A stretch of 64,000 nt of DNA from Sphingomonas bacterium (GCA_030149245.1 JASBRX010000056.1:1-64000), one strand, 5' to 3'. Positions 17,665 through 28,040 are shown, counted from the stretch's first letter. Made by a program: numbers and translations. Notes: generated by a model not told the origin, from the letters alone.

Positions 17665-18393
17665 TCAGGAATCCGGTGTCAGGGGTCCCGCCACCAGCGG
17701 CACGACCCGCTCGACGATCTTTTCCAGCCCCTTCGGATTGGGATGGATGCGGTCGGGCAGCATCAACGCCGGGTCGGTCACCACCTGATCGAGGAAGAAC
17801 GGGTAGAGCACCGCGTCATAGCGCTTCGCCAGATCGCCATAGATCGCGTTGAACGCATCGGCATAATCGCGGCCCATGTTCGGCGCGGCGATCATGCCGG
17901 TCAGCATGATCGGGATGCCGCGCTTCTTCAGCTCCTCGCAGATCGCGGTCAGGTTCGCGCGCGTCTCTGCCGGGTCGATCCCGCGCAGCATGTCGTTGCC
18001 GCCGAGGTTGACCATGACCAGGTCCGGCTTGCGATCCAGCCCGTCAAGCGTGAAGGCGAGGCGGCGCAGGCCCGCCGAGCTGGTATCGCCCGACACACCC
18101 GCGTTGCGCACGCTCGCGGCGATCCCACGCGCCGCCAAGGCCTTCTCCAGCTGGGCCGGAAAGCTCTCCTGCGGCAGCACGCCGTACCCTGCATACAGGC
18201 TGTCCCCGAAGGCGACGACCAGCCGCGCGTCGGCCTTTTCCGCGCCCGCGCTGGCGACCGCCGTGGGGGTCGGCGGGGTCGCCAGCGACTGGTTCGTCGC
18301 ATCATTTTCGCCCGAACAGGCCGCCAGGCCTTGGAGGAGCAACATTGCGCCCGCATATGGGGCAAGATTTCTGATCAAGGACGTCTTCTCCAC
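17665..18393 (-). CDS. tesA: TesA-like SGNH/GDSL arylesterase, lipoprotein
   Basis: Up to 242 residues. Block I is AFGDSLYAGYG (catalytic Ser), block II includes GVSGDTSS, block III GGNDML, and block V PDRIHPN supplies Asp and His. The N-terminus is a lipoprotein signal with lipobox LAAC, so the enzyme is probably anchored in the cell envelope. The start is uncertain. A GTG at 18393 gives the longest frame, but GTGGAG looks like a ribosome site for a TTG at 18378, giving a neat (M)IRNLAPYAGAM signal. It is divergent from the YbbA/YbbP genes, the same grouping as in E. coli. Confidence 0.88.
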   Translation of the reverse strand: MEKTSLIRNLAPYAGAMLLLQGLAACSGENDATNQSLATPPTPTAVASAGAEKADARLVVAFGDSLYAGYGVLPQESFPAQLEKALAARGIAASVRNAGVSGDTSSAGLRRLAFTLDGLDRKPDLVMVNLGGNDMLRGIDPAETRANLTAICEELKKRGIPIMLTGMIAAPNMGRDYADAFNAIYGDLAKRYDAVLYPFFLDQVVTDPALMLPDRIHPNPKGLEKIVERVVPLVAGPLTPDS

Positions 18394-18395
18394 CT

Positions 18396-19094
18396 ATGTC
18401 GATCGAACCGGTGGCGGATATCGCAATCCGCGCGCGCAATGTCACCCTGACGCTTGGAACGCGCGAAGCGCCGACCGAAATTTTGAAGGGGATCGATGTC
18501 GATATCGCGCGCGGGAGCAGCGTCGCGATCCTCGGTCCGTCGGGATCGGGCAAATCGTCGCTGATGGCAATCCTGTCTGGGCTGGAACAGGCGAGCGGTG
18601 GCAGCGTGAGCGTCGCAGGCATCGCCTATGACACGCTGGACGAAGACGGGCTTGCGCGCGCCAGACGGGGGCGGGTCGGGATCGTGCTGCAGGCGTTTCA
18701 TTTGCTCCCGACGATGACTGCGCTGGAGAATGTCGCCGTGCCGCTGGAGCTGGCGGGCGCGGACGACGCCTTTGCGCGCGCCGCGACGGAGCTGGAGGCG
18801 GTCGGCCTCGGCCATCGCCTGACCCACTATCCGGTGCAGCTATCGGGCGGCGAGCAACAGCGGGTCGCCATCGCCCGCGCGGTCGCCGGGCGACCCGAGA
18901 TCATCTTTGCCGACGAACCGACCGGCAATCTCGATGGCGCGACCAGCGGCGTCATCGTCGACTTGTTGTTCGATCGCCAGCGCGCGGCCGGCGCAACGCT
19001 GCTGATCATCACCCATGACCCCGCGCTCGCCAGCCGCTGCGACCGTGTGCTGACGATGCGCGACGGGCATATCGTTGCGGACAGCGCTGCATGA
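18396..19094 (+). CDS. ybbA: ABC transporter ATP-binding protein, YbbA/LolD type
   Basis: 232 residues. Walker A is GPSGSGKSS (about 48-56), the signature LSGGEQQR, and Walker B FADEPTGNLDG. This short ATPase class works with FtsX-like permeases that push on envelope substrates rather than importing solutes. Its stop overlaps the permease start (ATGA at 19091-19094), so the two are coupled. The YbbA-YbbP-TesA grouping is conserved in many proteobacteria, with a suggested but unproven role in handling envelope lipids or hydrophobic products. Confidence 0.92.
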   Translation: MSIEPVADIAIRARNVTLTLGTREAPTEILKGIDVDIARGSSVAILGPSGSGKSSLMAILSGLEQASGGSVSVAGIAYDTLDEDGLARARRGRVGIVLQAFHLLPTMTALENVAVPLELAGADDAFARAATELEAVGLGHRLTHYPVQLSGGEQQRVAIARAVAGRPEIIFADEPTGNLDGATSGVIVDLLFDRQRAAGATLLIITHDPALASRCDRVLTMRDGHIVADSAA

Positions 19095-21610
19095 GGGCGT
19101 TGGGCTGGCGCAGGGCATGGAGCATCGCGCGGCGCGACCTGCATGCCGGGTTTCGTGGGTTGCGGCTGCTGCTCGTCTGCCTGTTCCTCGGCGTCGGGAC
19201 GCTGGCGACGATCGGCAGCCTGACCGCGTCGATCACGGGTGAGATTTCGGCGCGCGGTCAGGTGCTGCTCGGCGGCGATGTCGAGGTGGGGATGACCCAG
19301 CGCCAGGCAGCGGCGCAGGAGCGCGCGGCATTCACCGCGCTCGGCACGGTCAGCGACACGATCCGCACCCGCGCCATGGCGCGGCGCACGGCGCCCGTTG
19401 CCGGCGCACCCGACGCGGTGCTGACCGAACTCAAGGGCGTCGATACGCGCTACCCGCTGTATGGCAGCCTGACGCTGGAGCAGGGCCGCTATGCCCCACT
19501 CACCCCCGACACGATCCTGATCGGGCGCGCATTGTCCGAGCGATTACTGCTCAAGACCGGCGACCGGGTTCGCTATGGCGACGCGGATTTCCGCATCGTC
19601 GGCATGATCGCCGACGAACCCGATCGGGTGGGGGAGGGGTTCACCCTCGGCCCGGTCGCGATCGTTTCGCTCGATGGGATGAAGCGCACCGGGCTGCTCC
19701 AGCCGGGGGCGCTGTATGAGACCAAATACCGCATTCGCCTCAATCCCGGCGTGACGCCGGACGAGGCAGTCGACGGCCTCAAACAGCGCTTCGCCACCGC
19801 CGGGTTCGAGTACAAGACGCGCGACCGCGCTGCCCCGGGCGCGGTGCGGTTCTTCGAGCGCATGGGGCAATTTCTCTCGCTCATCGGCCTCGCCGCGCTG
19901 GTCATCGCGGGCATTGGGGTGAGCAATGGCGTCGCCTCCTATCTCGGGCAGAAGCGCGGCGGGATCGCGACGTTCAAGATCCTCGGCGCGACTTCGGCCG
20001 ATATCAGCCGCATCTACCTTCTCCAGATCGCCGCCGCGTCGGCGCTGGCCGTGGGTGCGGGGCTGGTGGTCGGTGCGGTGCTGCCGATCGCGTTCGTCGC
20101 GCTGGCGGGGGACCTGTTGCCGGTCGCGCCGGGCTTCGCCGTCTATCCGCTGCCGCTGCTGACCAGCGCCGCTTACGGCCTGCTGATCGCCTTTGCCTTT
20201 GCCATGCCGCCACTGGCGCGCGCGCGCACCCATCCGGCAGCTGCGCAGCTGCGCAGCGGGGTCGAGGAATCGCGCCGCATCGACCGTCGCAGCACGCTGC
20301 TCGTCGCCCTCGCTGGCGCGCTGGTCGTCACGCTGGCGCTGGCGACCGCGCGTGAGCCGATCTTCGCCGCTGCCGTGCTCGGCGCAGTCGCGCTGGTGCT
20401 GCTGATCCTGCTCGGCATCGGCGCGCTGATCCGGCGGTTGTCGGCCAAGCTGCCGCGCCCGCGCCGACCGCTGCTGCGCCTCGCGCTGTCCAACCTGCAT
20501 CGTCCCGGCGCGCAGACCGTGGCGCTGGTGATTGCCCTCGGGCTTGCGCTCACCTTGTTCGTCACGCTCGCCGCGATCCAGACCAGCCTCGACGCCGAGA
20601 TCGAACGCGCGGTGCCGCAACGTGCACCCAGCCAGTTCGTGCTCGATATTCCGTCCGAATCGCGCGACGCCTTCGCCGCCTTGGTGAAGCGCGAGGCGCC
20701 GGAGGCGAAGCTCAACATCGTCCCGTCGCTGCGCGGCACGATCACCGCTTATGGCAACACCCGCGTCGCCGACCTCAAGACCCTGCCCGAAGGTGCGTGG
20801 TTCCTGCGCGGCGAGCGTGGCGTCACCTATTCCGCCGTGCTGCCGGAGGGCAGCGACCTGGTCTCCGGGCAATGGTGGCCGAAGGACTATGCCGGGCCGC
20901 CGCTGGTGTCGCTCGACCGCGAGGCGGCGACGCTCCTCAAGCTCGGGGTTGGGGACACCATGACCGTCAGCATCCTTGGCCGCGAGATCGAGGCGCGGAT
21001 CGCGTCGCTGCGGCAGGTCAATTGGGACACGATGGGGTTCAACTATATCCTCGTCTTCTCGCCCAACACGCTCGCCGCCGCGCCGCACAGCCTGACCGCG
21101 ACGATCGATATGGAGCCGAAGAACGAGGGCAAGGTGTCGCGCGCATTGCTCGGCGCCTTTCCCTCGGCCTCGATCATCGCGGTGAGCGAGGTGGTGGGGC
21201 AGGTGCGCACGATCCTCGACCAGATGGCGACGGCGATCCTGTTGTCGGCGTCGGTCACGATCCTCGCCGGTATCGCGGTGCTGGTCGGCGCCATCGCCGC
21301 GTCGCGACAGGCGCGCAGCTATGACAGCGTGATCCTCAAGACATTGGGCGCGACGCGGCGGCAGATCCTCGCGGCACAGGCGCTCGAATATGCGCTGCTC
21401 GCCCTGACCCTGGCAGCGCTGGCGCTGGGGCTGGGCGGGCTGGCGGCATGGTATGTCATCACCGGCGTGTTCGAGTTTGGCTGGGCACCCGACTGGACCA
21501 TCGTCGCGGCAACGCTGGGCCTCGGCGCGCTGCTGACGCTCGGCATCGGCCTGATCGGGTCGCTGCCGGTGCTGTCGGTCCGCCCCGCCCAGGCATTGCG
21601 GAGGCTGTAA
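19091..21610 (+). CDS. ybbP: FtsX-like ABC transporter permease, YbbP type
   Basis: 839 residues with about ten membrane helices: one near residues 20-40, clusters near 250-450, and a second FtsX-like module at the C-terminus. Large extracytoplasmic domains lie between. The duplicated FtsX layout and length match YbbP. It pairs with the ATPase that overlaps its start. No terminator hairpin with a T-run is visible; a repeat element follows 18 bases after the stop. Confidence 0.91.
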   Translation: MRALGWRRAWSIARRDLHAGFRGLRLLLVCLFLGVGTLATIGSLTASITGEISARGQVLLGGDVEVGMTQRQAAAQERAAFTALGTVSDTIRTRAMARRTAPVAGAPDAVLTELKGVDTRYPLYGSLTLEQGRYAPLTPDTILIGRALSERLLLKTGDRVRYGDADFRIVGMIADEPDRVGEGFTLGPVAIVSLDGMKRTGLLQPGALYETKYRIRLNPGVTPDEAVDGLKQRFATAGFEYKTRDRAAPGAVRFFERMGQFLSLIGLAALVIAGIGVSNGVASYLGQKRGGIATFKILGATSADISRIYLLQIAAASALAVGAGLVVGAVLPIAFVALAGDLLPVAPGFAVYPLPLLTSAAYGLLIAFAFAMPPLARARTHPAAAQLRSGVEESRRIDRRSTLLVALAGALVVTLALATAREPIFAAAVLGAVALVLLILLGIGALIRRLSAKLPRPRRPLLRLALSNLHRPGAQTVALVIALGLALTLFVTLAAIQTSLDAEIERAVPQRAPSQFVLDIPSESRDAFAALVKREAPEAKLNIVPSLRGTITAYGNTRVADLKTLPEGAWFLRGERGVTYSAVLPEGSDLVSGQWWPKDYAGPPLVSLDREAATLLKLGVGDTMTVSILGREIEARIASLRQVNWDTMGFNYILVFSPNTLAAAPHSLTATIDMEPKNEGKVSRALLGAFPSASIIAVSEVVGQVRTILDQMATAILLSASVTILAGIAVLVGAIAASRQARSYDSVILKTLGATRRQILAAQALEYALLALTLAALALGLGGLAAWYVITGVFEFGWAPDWTIVAATLGLGALLTLGIGLIGSLPVLSVRPAQALRRL

Positions 21611-21628
21611 GCTATACAGACACTCAAT

Positions 21629-21776
21629 TCCCCTCCCTGAAAGGGAGGGGCTAGGGGTGGGTTTAGCGGCGGGCGAGGCTCGATGCCTCGACCTCCGCTT
21701 TGAAACTTGGCGTCCAGGTCTTTGGAGCGCGCAGACGCGCGCACCCACCCCCAACCCCTCCCTTTCAGGGAGGGGA
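21629..21776. repeat. REP-like element with inverted GA/CT-rich arms (family A)
   Basis: The left arm (21629-21661) holds the self-complementary CCCCTCCCTGAAAGGGAGGG and then CTAGGGGTGGG. The right arm (21743-21776) is its approximate inverse, CCCACCCCCAACCCC followed by the same hairpin. About 80 bases of unrelated DNA separate them. A similar pair occurs at 51918-52029. It fills the space between convergent genes and may act as a bidirectional terminator or mRNA stabiliser. Confidence 0.8.
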
Positions 21777-21785
21777 GCAAAGGGC

Positions 21786-22706
21786 CTAGCTACCGCTACG
21801 CTTCAAATAGCCGTGCATCGTCATCCAGCTGACAAAGGCGTCGAACCAGCCGGTGCTGGTCGTCTCCTTGGGATACATGCCGAAACCATGACCACCCTGT
21901 TCGTAGAGGTGGAACTCCACCGGCCGCTTGGCGGTGCGCCACGCATTGACCAGGCCATAGTCGATATTGCCGAACAGCGGATCGTCCGCCGCCAGCGCAA
22001 CGAATAGCGGCGGCGCGTCGGCGGGGATCTTCATTGCCGAGAGCGGACCATAGACGTTGCCGATAAACGCCGGCTTCGCATCGACGCCCGCGACCGTCGT
22101 CGCCATCGTCAGCATCGCGCCGGCGGAGAAGCCGACCATGCCGATGCGGTTCGGATCGACCTTCCACTCCCCGGCACGCTTGCGCACCAGCGCGAAGGCG
22201 GCGCGCGCGTCGGCGATCTGCGGTGCGAGGCCCGCGAGCTGCGCATCGGGGGAGGGGCGGGCGGGGCGTGCCGCGCCGGAGAACATCTGGCGCATCGACG
22301 CCTCGAACCCCGCCATGTCCGCCGGCGTCTGGTTGAGGCGGTATTTCAGGACGAACGCGGCAACCCCGCGATCGGCCAGCGCGCGCGCCACGGCCCAGCC
22401 TTCATTCTCCATCGACAGCGTGCGAAAGCCGCCGCCCGGCGCGACGATCACCGCGGTGCCGGTCGCCTTGGCCGGGTCGGGGAGGAAGGGGGTCAGCGTC
22501 GCTTCGGTCACGTTGCGCGCGAACACGCTGCCATATTGGCTGTGCCAGCTTTCCGGGTTGGTCGCGCCGGGAAGTGCGCCGGTGCCGAGCGGAATTGCGT
22601 TGGGCTGGGCGGGAATGGCGATCGGGGTCATGCGGTCGTTCTGCGCCTGAACCGGGGCGGTAGCGACGAACAGGGCGGCGACAAATGCGGACGCGCGGAA
22701 GAACAT
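21786..22706 (-). CDS. Secreted alpha/beta-hydrolase, acetyl-xylan-esterase-like
   Basis: 306 residues with a signal peptide ending near VQAQ. It has the oxyanion-type VAPGGGF, the nucleophile elbow GFSAGA, a catalytic Asp region ALAADDPLFG and a final His in GGHGFGMYP. This set is typical of the polysaccharide-deacetylating esterases of the BD-FAE/AxeA group. It is the last gene of the minus-strand operon MFS-GH43-esterase, which supports removal of acetyl or feruloyl groups from arabinose-rich hemicellulose. A paralogue with the same plan is at 61700-62629. Confidence 0.83.
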   Translation of the reverse strand: MFFRASAFVAALFVATAPVQAQNDRMTPIAIPAQPNAIPLGTGALPGATNPESWHSQYGSVFARNVTEATLTPFLPDPAKATGTAVIVAPGGGFRTLSMENEGWAVARALADRGVAAFVLKYRLNQTPADMAGFEASMRQMFSGAARPARPSPDAQLAGLAPQIADARAAFALVRKRAGEWKVDPNRIGMVGFSAGAMLTMATTVAGVDAKPAFIGNVYGPLSAMKIPADAPPLFVALAADDPLFGNIDYGLVNAWRTAKRPVEFHLYEQGGHGFGMYPKETTSTGWFDAFVSWMTMHGYLKRSGS

Positions 22707-22724
22707 GGCGTTTCTCCTGTAGGC

Positions 22725-23699
22725 TTAGCGGGGTGGGCGCGCGGTCACGCCCGCATCGGTCTGGACGACGGGCAGCATCAGGCCATTGGCGTCATAGCGC
22801 AGATGCTCGACCGTCACTGCGCGACGGCCGAGCGCGCCTTGCTGATCGCCGATGTTGAGCGCGGCATTGTGCAGGAACAGATACCATTCGCCCTTGAACT
22901 GCGCGATGCCGGGATGGATCGTGAAGCTGTTTTTGCCCGAACCCGTCAGCTCGCCGCGATAGGTCCATGGTCCCGTGATCGACGGCGCGGTCGAATAGGA
23001 CACGCGCTCGTCCTTGTGCGTCGTGCGGTCGAGCGAGGCGTAGGTGAGGTAATAGAGCTTGCCGCGCTTGTGCAGCCACGGCCCTTCCTCGAAATGCGGC
23101 GGGGTGATCTCGGTGATCGCGCCGTCAATCTCGATCATATTGGGCTTGAGCCTGGCGATATAGGCCTGACGATTGCCCCAGGCGATCCAGGTCGTTCCGT
23201 CGTCATCGGTGAAGACCGTCGGGTCGATATCCTCCCAGCTGTGCGTGCCCTTGGGCGTCATGCCGTTGGTGATCAGCGCGCTGCCCTTGGCATCGACGAA
23301 CGGGCCGGTCGGCGTGTCCGACACTGCAACGCCGATCGCCTTGCCCGGATTGCTGTCGTCATGCTCGACCGCGGTGTAGAACCAGAATTTGCCGTTCTTC
23401 TGGATCGCCTGCGATGCCCAGGCGTCCTTCTTGGCCCATTTGAAGTCGGCGACGTTCATGATCGGACCGTGGTCGGTCCAGTTGCGCATGTCGGTGGTCG
23501 AGTAAACCAGCCATTCGCGCATATTGAACATCTCGTCCCCGCGCGCCTGATCATGCCCGACATAGAGATACAGCCGGTCGCCGATGACCAAGGGCGCGGG
23601 GTCGGCGGTGAACTTGTCGCGGATGATCGGGTTCGATCCCGGCACCGGCGTCGTCTGGGTCAGCGCCAGTGCTGCGGCGAGGATCGCGGCGCGGATCAT
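22725..23699 (-). CDS. Glycoside hydrolase family 43 (arabinosidase/xylosidase type)
   Basis: 324 residues with a short signal peptide. GH43 catalytic residues are visible: the base Asp33 in FTADPAPLV, the pKa-modulating Asp159 in EDIDPTVF, and the acid Glu205 in HFEEGPWLH. Repeated YSTTD, WLHKRG and FLHN segments fit a five-bladed propeller. It probably removes arabinofuranosyl or xylosyl units outside the cytoplasm. Its start overlaps the stop of the upstream sugar transporter (ATGA), so import and hydrolysis are co-expressed. Confidence 0.88.
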   Translation of the reverse strand: MIRAAILAAALALTQTTPVPGSNPIIRDKFTADPAPLVIGDRLYLYVGHDQARGDEMFNMREWLVYSTTDMRNWTDHGPIMNVADFKWAKKDAWASQAIQKNGKFWFYTAVEHDDSNPGKAIGVAVSDTPTGPFVDAKGSALITNGMTPKGTHSWEDIDPTVFTDDDGTTWIAWGNRQAYIARLKPNMIEIDGAITEITPPHFEEGPWLHKRGKLYYLTYASLDRTTHKDERVSYSTAPSITGPWTYRGELTGSGKNSFTIHPGIAQFKGEWYLFLHNAALNIGDQQGALGRRAVTVEHLRYDANGLMLPVVQTDAGVTARPPR

Positions 23700-25015
23700 G
23701 CTGCGGTTTCCTCAACCGGCTTCGATCCCCACAGCGCGTACCACAGCACATACAGCTCGCACGCGGCGGTCAGCAGGAAGGACATCTGCAGCCCGAAGCT
23801 GTCGGCCAGCCAGCCCTGCACCGCGACCAGTGCGCCGCCGGCAATCGCCATGATCAGCAGGCCCGAAGCTTCCTCGGTATAGCGGCCCAGCCCCTTGATC
23901 CCGAGCGTGAAGATCGTCGGGAACATGATCGAATGGAACAGCCCGACCAGGATCAGTGCCCACATCGCAACCGGCCCGTCGACGAACACGGTGACCAGCA
24001 TCACGATAAACGCGCCGACGCTGAACGCGGCCAGCAGCGTCTCCGCCCTGATCCAGCGCATCGCGATCGCGCCGGCGAACCGCCCGACCATCATGCCGAG
24101 CCACATCAAGGTGAGATAGCGGCCCGCCTGTTCGGTGGTCAGGTTGGCGATCTGCGGCTGGGCGACGAAGTTCACGAACAGATTGGCGACGCCGATCTCC
24201 GCGATCAGATAGATGAAGATCGCGGGCACACCCCAGACCAGGTTGCGATGCCGCCACATCGGGTGCGTCACGAAGCGAGTCCAGGCCGATCCGGTCTTGG
24301 CCATGCCATCGCTGATCCGCGCGGTCGCCTTGCCCATTGCGGGCAGCGGGAAGCGTCCGATGATCAGCGCGAGTATCACCAGCACCAGCGCAACCAGGCC
24401 ATAGGGCAGGATCACCGACTGCGCGTCGGCCAGCCGCTCGGCCTGCGTCAGCACGCGACCATGTTCGGCGGTACCACCGACCGATCGGCCGAGGATCAGA
24501 TAGGCACCGAACAAGGGCGCGAGCACGGTGCCGAGCGAATTGAACGCCTGCACGAGGTTGAGCCGCGACGACGACGTCTCCGGCGGGCCGATCACCGCGA
24601 CATAGGGGTTCGCCGCGACCTGCAGCAGCGTGATCCCGCTGGCGATCACGAACAACATGGTCAGCGTGACACCATAGGACGGGATGCTCGCCGCCAGCAT
24701 CATGCCGAGCGACCCGGCGGCCATGATCAGCAAGCCGGTGACCAGCGACTTCTGGTATCCGATCCGCTCGATCAGCTTCGCCGAGGGGATCGAAGCGATG
24801 AAATAGGCGATGAACCACACGCTCTCGATCAGCGTGGTTTCGGTATAGTTGAGGTCGAACACGCTGCGCAGATGCGGCAACAGCGTGCCGTTGATGACGG
24901 TGATGAACCCCCACATGAAAAACAGGCTGGCGAGCAATGTCAGCGCCGGGCGGTAGCTGCGCGTCGCGGCTCCCTCGCTGAGCGGAATTGTCGCGCCGAC
25001 TGGTGACACTGCCAT
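23696..25015 (-). CDS. MFS sugar:proton symporter, FucP/GluP-like
   Basis: About 439 residues with 12 predicted helices; LFFMWGFITVINGTLLPHL in helix 1 and QVAANPYVAVIGP are typical of the FucP family. The start at 25015 (MAVSPVG) is preferred because GGAGGGG lies just upstream of it; an ATG at 25036 lacks such a site. It would import a monosaccharide, here most likely L-arabinose or galactose released by the neighbouring hydrolases. It heads the transporter-GH43-esterase operon and is divergent from the epimerase/dehydratase/GH51 operon. Confidence 0.9.
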   Translation of the reverse strand: MAVSPVGATIPLSEGAATRSYRPALTLLASLFFMWGFITVINGTLLPHLRSVFDLNYTETTLIESVWFIAYFIASIPSAKLIERIGYQKSLVTGLLIMAAGSLGMMLAASIPSYGVTLTMLFVIASGITLLQVAANPYVAVIGPPETSSSRLNLVQAFNSLGTVLAPLFGAYLILGRSVGGTAEHGRVLTQAERLADAQSVILPYGLVALVLVILALIIGRFPLPAMGKATARISDGMAKTGSAWTRFVTHPMWRHRNLVWGVPAIFIYLIAEIGVANLFVNFVAQPQIANLTTEQAGRYLTLMWLGMMVGRFAGAIAMRWIRAETLLAAFSVGAFIVMLVTVFVDGPVAMWALILVGLFHSIMFPTIFTLGIKGLGRYTEEASGLLIMAIAGGALVAVQGWLADSFGLQMSFLLTAACELYVLWYALWGSKPVEETAA

Positions 25016-25050
25016 CAACCCCTCCATGTCCGGCAATTCGCTTGCCCGTT

Positions 25051-25066
25051 ATTTTGTCGGAGTATA
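25051..25066. promoter_or_regulatory. Candidate GntR operator in the arabinose divergent promoter
   Basis: ATTTTGTCGGAGTATA lies in the 99-base gap between the divergent transporter and epimerase operons. Its core GTCGGA-N-TA with AT-rich flanks recurs, in inverse orientation, just before the GntR gene at 32223-32236. One half is degenerate relative to the GT-N3-AC form expected for FadR-type regulators, so this is a tentative site. Confidence 0.4.
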
Positions 25067-25114
25067 AGCAAGCGCGACACCGGTCAATCCGGGCAAGGCA
25101 AAAGGGGGAGTCGG

Positions 25115-26242
25115 ATGATGAGGGCGATGATGGTCGCGGCACTGCTCTGCGCAACTGCAACGCCTGCTTACGCTGCGGACGCGGTGCGCAGCGACGCGGG
25201 CAAGCTGGCGGACGGCACGCCGGTCGAGGCGGTGACGCTGAAAAATGCGCGCGGCGTGTCCGCCCGGATCCTCACCTATGGCGCGACGCTGCAGTCGCTG
25301 GTCGCGCCCGACCGGGCGGGCAAGCCGGCGGAGATCACGCTCGGCTTCGACGATGCCGCCGAGTACGAAGCGAAGCCCAATTATTTCGGCGTTACGGTGG
25401 GCCGCTATGCCAATCGCATCGCGGGCGGGCGGTTCACGCTCGATGGGCGCGCCTATCAGCTGACCCAGAATGACAAGGCCAATTCGCTGCATGGCGGCGT
25501 GCAGGGCTTCGACAAGCGCAACTGGCGGATTTTGTCGGTGTCGAGCGGTCCCACCGCCCGCGTCGTGATGGCGCTGACCAGCCCCGATGGCGATCAGGGC
25601 TATCCCGGCACGCTGGAGGTCAAGGTCACCTATGCGCTCGACGACAAGGGCGACCTGACGATCGAATTCGACGCCGCGACCGACAAGCCGACCATCGTCA
25701 ACATGACCAACCACGCGCTGTTCAACATGGCGGGCGACGGCGCGCCGGAGGGGACGTCGCGCCAGCTGCTCACGATCCCCGCGCGCGCCTATACCCCGGT
25801 CGATGCGGCGCTGATCCCGACCGGCGAATTGAAGCCGGTCGAGGGCGGGGTGTTCGATTTTCGCAAGCCCCGGCTGATCGCCGAAGGGCTGCGCGACGGG
25901 CGCGATCCGCAGATCGTTGCGGGGCGCGGCTATGATCACAACTGGGCGCTCGACAAGGGGCAGACCGCGACGCCGCAGCTCGCCGCGCGGCTGGAGGACC
26001 CGGTGTCGGGCCGCGTGCTGGAGGTGCTGAGCACCGAGCCGGGGCTGCAATTCTACAGCGGCAATTTCCTCGACGGCACCGTCGCGGGGCGCAGCGGGCG
26101 CATCTATCGCATGGGCGACGGGATCGCGCTCGAGCCGCAGAAATTCCCCGATGCGCCGAACAAGCCCGGTTTCGCCTCGGCACGCGTCGATCCGGGCAAG
26201 CCCTATCGCCACGTCATGATCTACCGCCTCTCGACAAATTGA
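25115..26242 (+). CDS. galM: Periplasmic aldose 1-epimerase
   Basis: 375 residues with a signal peptide ending near TPAYA. GalM motifs are visible: catalytic His in [15 protein letters not shown], His in GYDHNW, and the C-terminal Glu in [11 protein letters not shown]. It interconverts alpha and beta anomers of aldoses before uptake or oxidation. A GGGGGAG site precedes the ATG at 25115. It is the first gene of the plus-strand operon epimerase-dehydratase-GH51, with only 7 bases to the dehydratase. Confidence 0.93.
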   Translation: MMRAMMVAALLCATATPAYAADAVRSDAGKLADGTPVEAVTLKNARGVSARILTYGATLQSLVAPDRAGKPAEITLGFDDAAEYEAKPNYFGVTVGRYANRIAGGRFTLDGRAYQLTQNDKANSLHGGVQGFDKRNWRILSVSSGPTARVVMALTSPDGDQGYPGTLEVKVTYALDDKGDLTIEFDAATDKPTIVNMTNHALFNMAGDGAPEGTSRQLLTIPARAYTPVDAALIPTGELKPVEGGVFDFRKPRLIAEGLRDGRDPQIVAGRGYDHNWALDKGQTATPQLAARLEDPVSGRVLEVLSTEPGLQFYSGNFLDGTVAGRSGRIYRMGDGIALEPQKFPDAPNKPGFASARVDPGKPYRHVMIYRLSTN

Positions 26243-26249
26243 GCCCAGG

Positions 26250-28040
26250 ATGACCACCGACAAGCCCCTGCGCTCGCGCGCCTGGTTCGATAACCCCGAC
26301 AATATCGACATGACCGCGCTCTATCTGGAACGGTACCTCAATTTCGGCCTCAGCCTCGATGAACTGCGTTCGGGCAAGCCGATCATCGGGATCGCGCAGA
26401 CCGGGTCGGACCTGAGCCCGTGCAACCGCCATCATCTGGTGCTGGCCGAGCGGGTGCGCGAGGGCATTCGCGAGGCGGGCGGGATCGCGATCGAATTTCC
26501 GGTCCACCCGATCCAGGAAACCGGCAAGCGGCCCACTGCGGGGCTCGACCGCAACCTTGCCTATCTCGCGCTGGTCGAGGTGCTGTACGGCTATCCGCTC
26601 GACGGGGTGGTGCTGACCATCGGCTGCGACAAGACCACGCCCGCCTGCCTGATAGCGGCGGCGACGGTGAACATCCCCGCCATCGCGCTGTCGGTGGGGC
26701 CGATGCTCAATGGCTGGCACAAGGGCGAGCGGACCGGATCGGGGACGATCGTGTGGAAGGCGCGCGAGATGCTGGCGGCGGGCGAGATCGATGCGGATGA
26801 ATTCATCCGCCTCGTCGCCTCCTCCGCGCCGTCAACCGGCTATTGCAACACCATGGGCACGGCAACGACGATGAACTCGCTCGCCGAAGCGCTCGGCATG
26901 TCGCTGCCCGGATCGGCCGCGATCCCCGCGCCCTATCGCGACCGGCAGGAGGTCGCGTACCGCACCGGCCTGCGCATCGTCGAGATGGTGGCGGAGGATC
27001 TGAAGCCATCCGACCTGCTGACGCGCGAGGCGTTCCACAATGCGATCCGGGTCAACACCGCGATCGGCGGATCGACCAACGCGCCGATCCACCTCGCCGC
27101 GATTGCGCGCCATATCGGCGTCGAACTCCCGATCGACGACTGGCAGGCGGTGGGTCGCGAGGTGCCGCTGCTGGTCAACCTCCAGCCTGCGGGTGAGTAT
27201 CTGGGCGAGGACTATTACCGTGCGGGCGGCGTCCCGGCGGTGGTGGCGCAGCTGATGCGGCACGGGTTGATCCATGAAGACGCACTGACCGCCAATGGCC
27301 GCAGCATCGGCGACAATTGCCGTTCTGCGACGATCGAGGACGAGCGGGTGATCCGCCCGTTCGAGGACCCGATCCTGCCCGCCGCCGGCTTCCTGGTGCT
27401 GCGCGGAAACCTGTTCGATTCCGCAATCATGAAGACCAGCGTGATTTCGGAGGAGTTCCGCGCGCGGTATCTGTCCAACCCCGACGATCCCGATGCGTTC
27501 GAAGGGCCGGTGGTCGTGTTCGACGGGCCGGAGGATTATCACACGCGGATCGACGATCCCGCGCTGGGCATCACGGCAGAAACGCTGCTGATCATGCGCG
27601 GGGCGGGGCCGATCGGCTATCCCGGCGCGGCGGAGGTCGTGAACATGCGCCCGCCCGATTATTTGATCACCGCCGGCGTGCGCAGCCTGCCATGCCTGGG
27701 CGACGGGCGGCAATCGGGGACGAGCGGCAGCCCGTCGATCCTCAACGCCTCGCCCGAAGCGGCGGCGCTGGGTGGTCTCGCACTGCTGCGCGATGGCGAC
27801 CGGGTGCGCATCGACCTCAAGGCCGGGACCGCGAACATGCTGGTCCCCGACGCCGAACTGGCCGAGCGTCGCCGTGCGCTCGAAGCGGCGGGGGGCTTTC
27901 CCTATCCGGCATCGCAAACCCCTTGGCAGGAAATCCAGCGCAATCTGGTCGGCCAGATGGAGGGCGGGGCGATCCTGGAGGGCAGCGAAGCCTATCAGCG
28001 CATCGCCCAGACCCGCGGCCTGCCGCGCGACAATCACTGA
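26250..28040 (+). CDS. araC: IlvD/Edd-family sugar-acid dehydratase, probably L-arabonate dehydratase
   Basis: 596 residues, the usual family length. Three Fe-S cysteines can be placed: Cys58 in [10 protein letters not shown], Cys126 in [11 protein letters not shown] and Cys199 in STGYCNTMG. This matches the three-cysteine [2Fe-2S] pattern described for rhizobial L-arabonate dehydratase. It would convert L-arabonate to 2-keto-3-deoxy-L-arabonate in the cytoplasm. The alternatives, xylonate or galactonate dehydratase, share these motifs. The GH51 and GH43 arabinosidases and the sugar 1-dehydrogenase nearby favour arabonate. The symbol follows the non-phosphorylative pathway gene, not the E. 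coli regulator. Confidence 0.87.
   Translation: MTTDKPLRSRAWFDNPDNIDMTALYLERYLNFGLSLDELRSGKPIIGIAQTGSDLSPCNRHHLVLAERVREGIREAGGIAIEFPVHPIQETGKRPTAGLDRNLAYLALVEVLYGYPLDGVVLTIGCDKTTPACLIAAATVNIPAIALSVGPMLNGWHKGERTGSGTIVWKAREMLAAGEIDADEFIRLVASSAPSTGYCNTMGTATTMNSLAEALGMSLPGSAAIPAPYRDRQEVAYRTGLRIVEMVAEDLKPSDLLTREAFHNAIRVNTAIGGSTNAPIHLAAIARHIGVELPIDDWQAVGREVPLLVNLQPAGEYLGEDYYRAGGVPAVVAQLMRHGLIHEDALTANGRSIGDNCRSATIEDERVIRPFEDPILPAAGFLVLRGNLFDSAIMKTSVISEEFRARYLSNPDDPDAFEGPVVVFDGPEDYHTRIDDPALGITAETLLIMRGAGPIGYPGAAEVVNMRPPDYLITAGVRSLPCLGDGRQSGTSGSPSILNASPEAAALGGLALLRDGDRVRIDLKAGTANMLVPDAELAERRRALEAAGGFPYPASQTPWQEIQRNLVGQMEGGAILEGSEAYQRIAQTRGLPRDNH

Noticed and set aside
19544..21754. Long minus-strand frame opposite the YbbP permease
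   Set aside because: No motif, biased composition, and the plus-strand permease has convincing domains and membrane helices.
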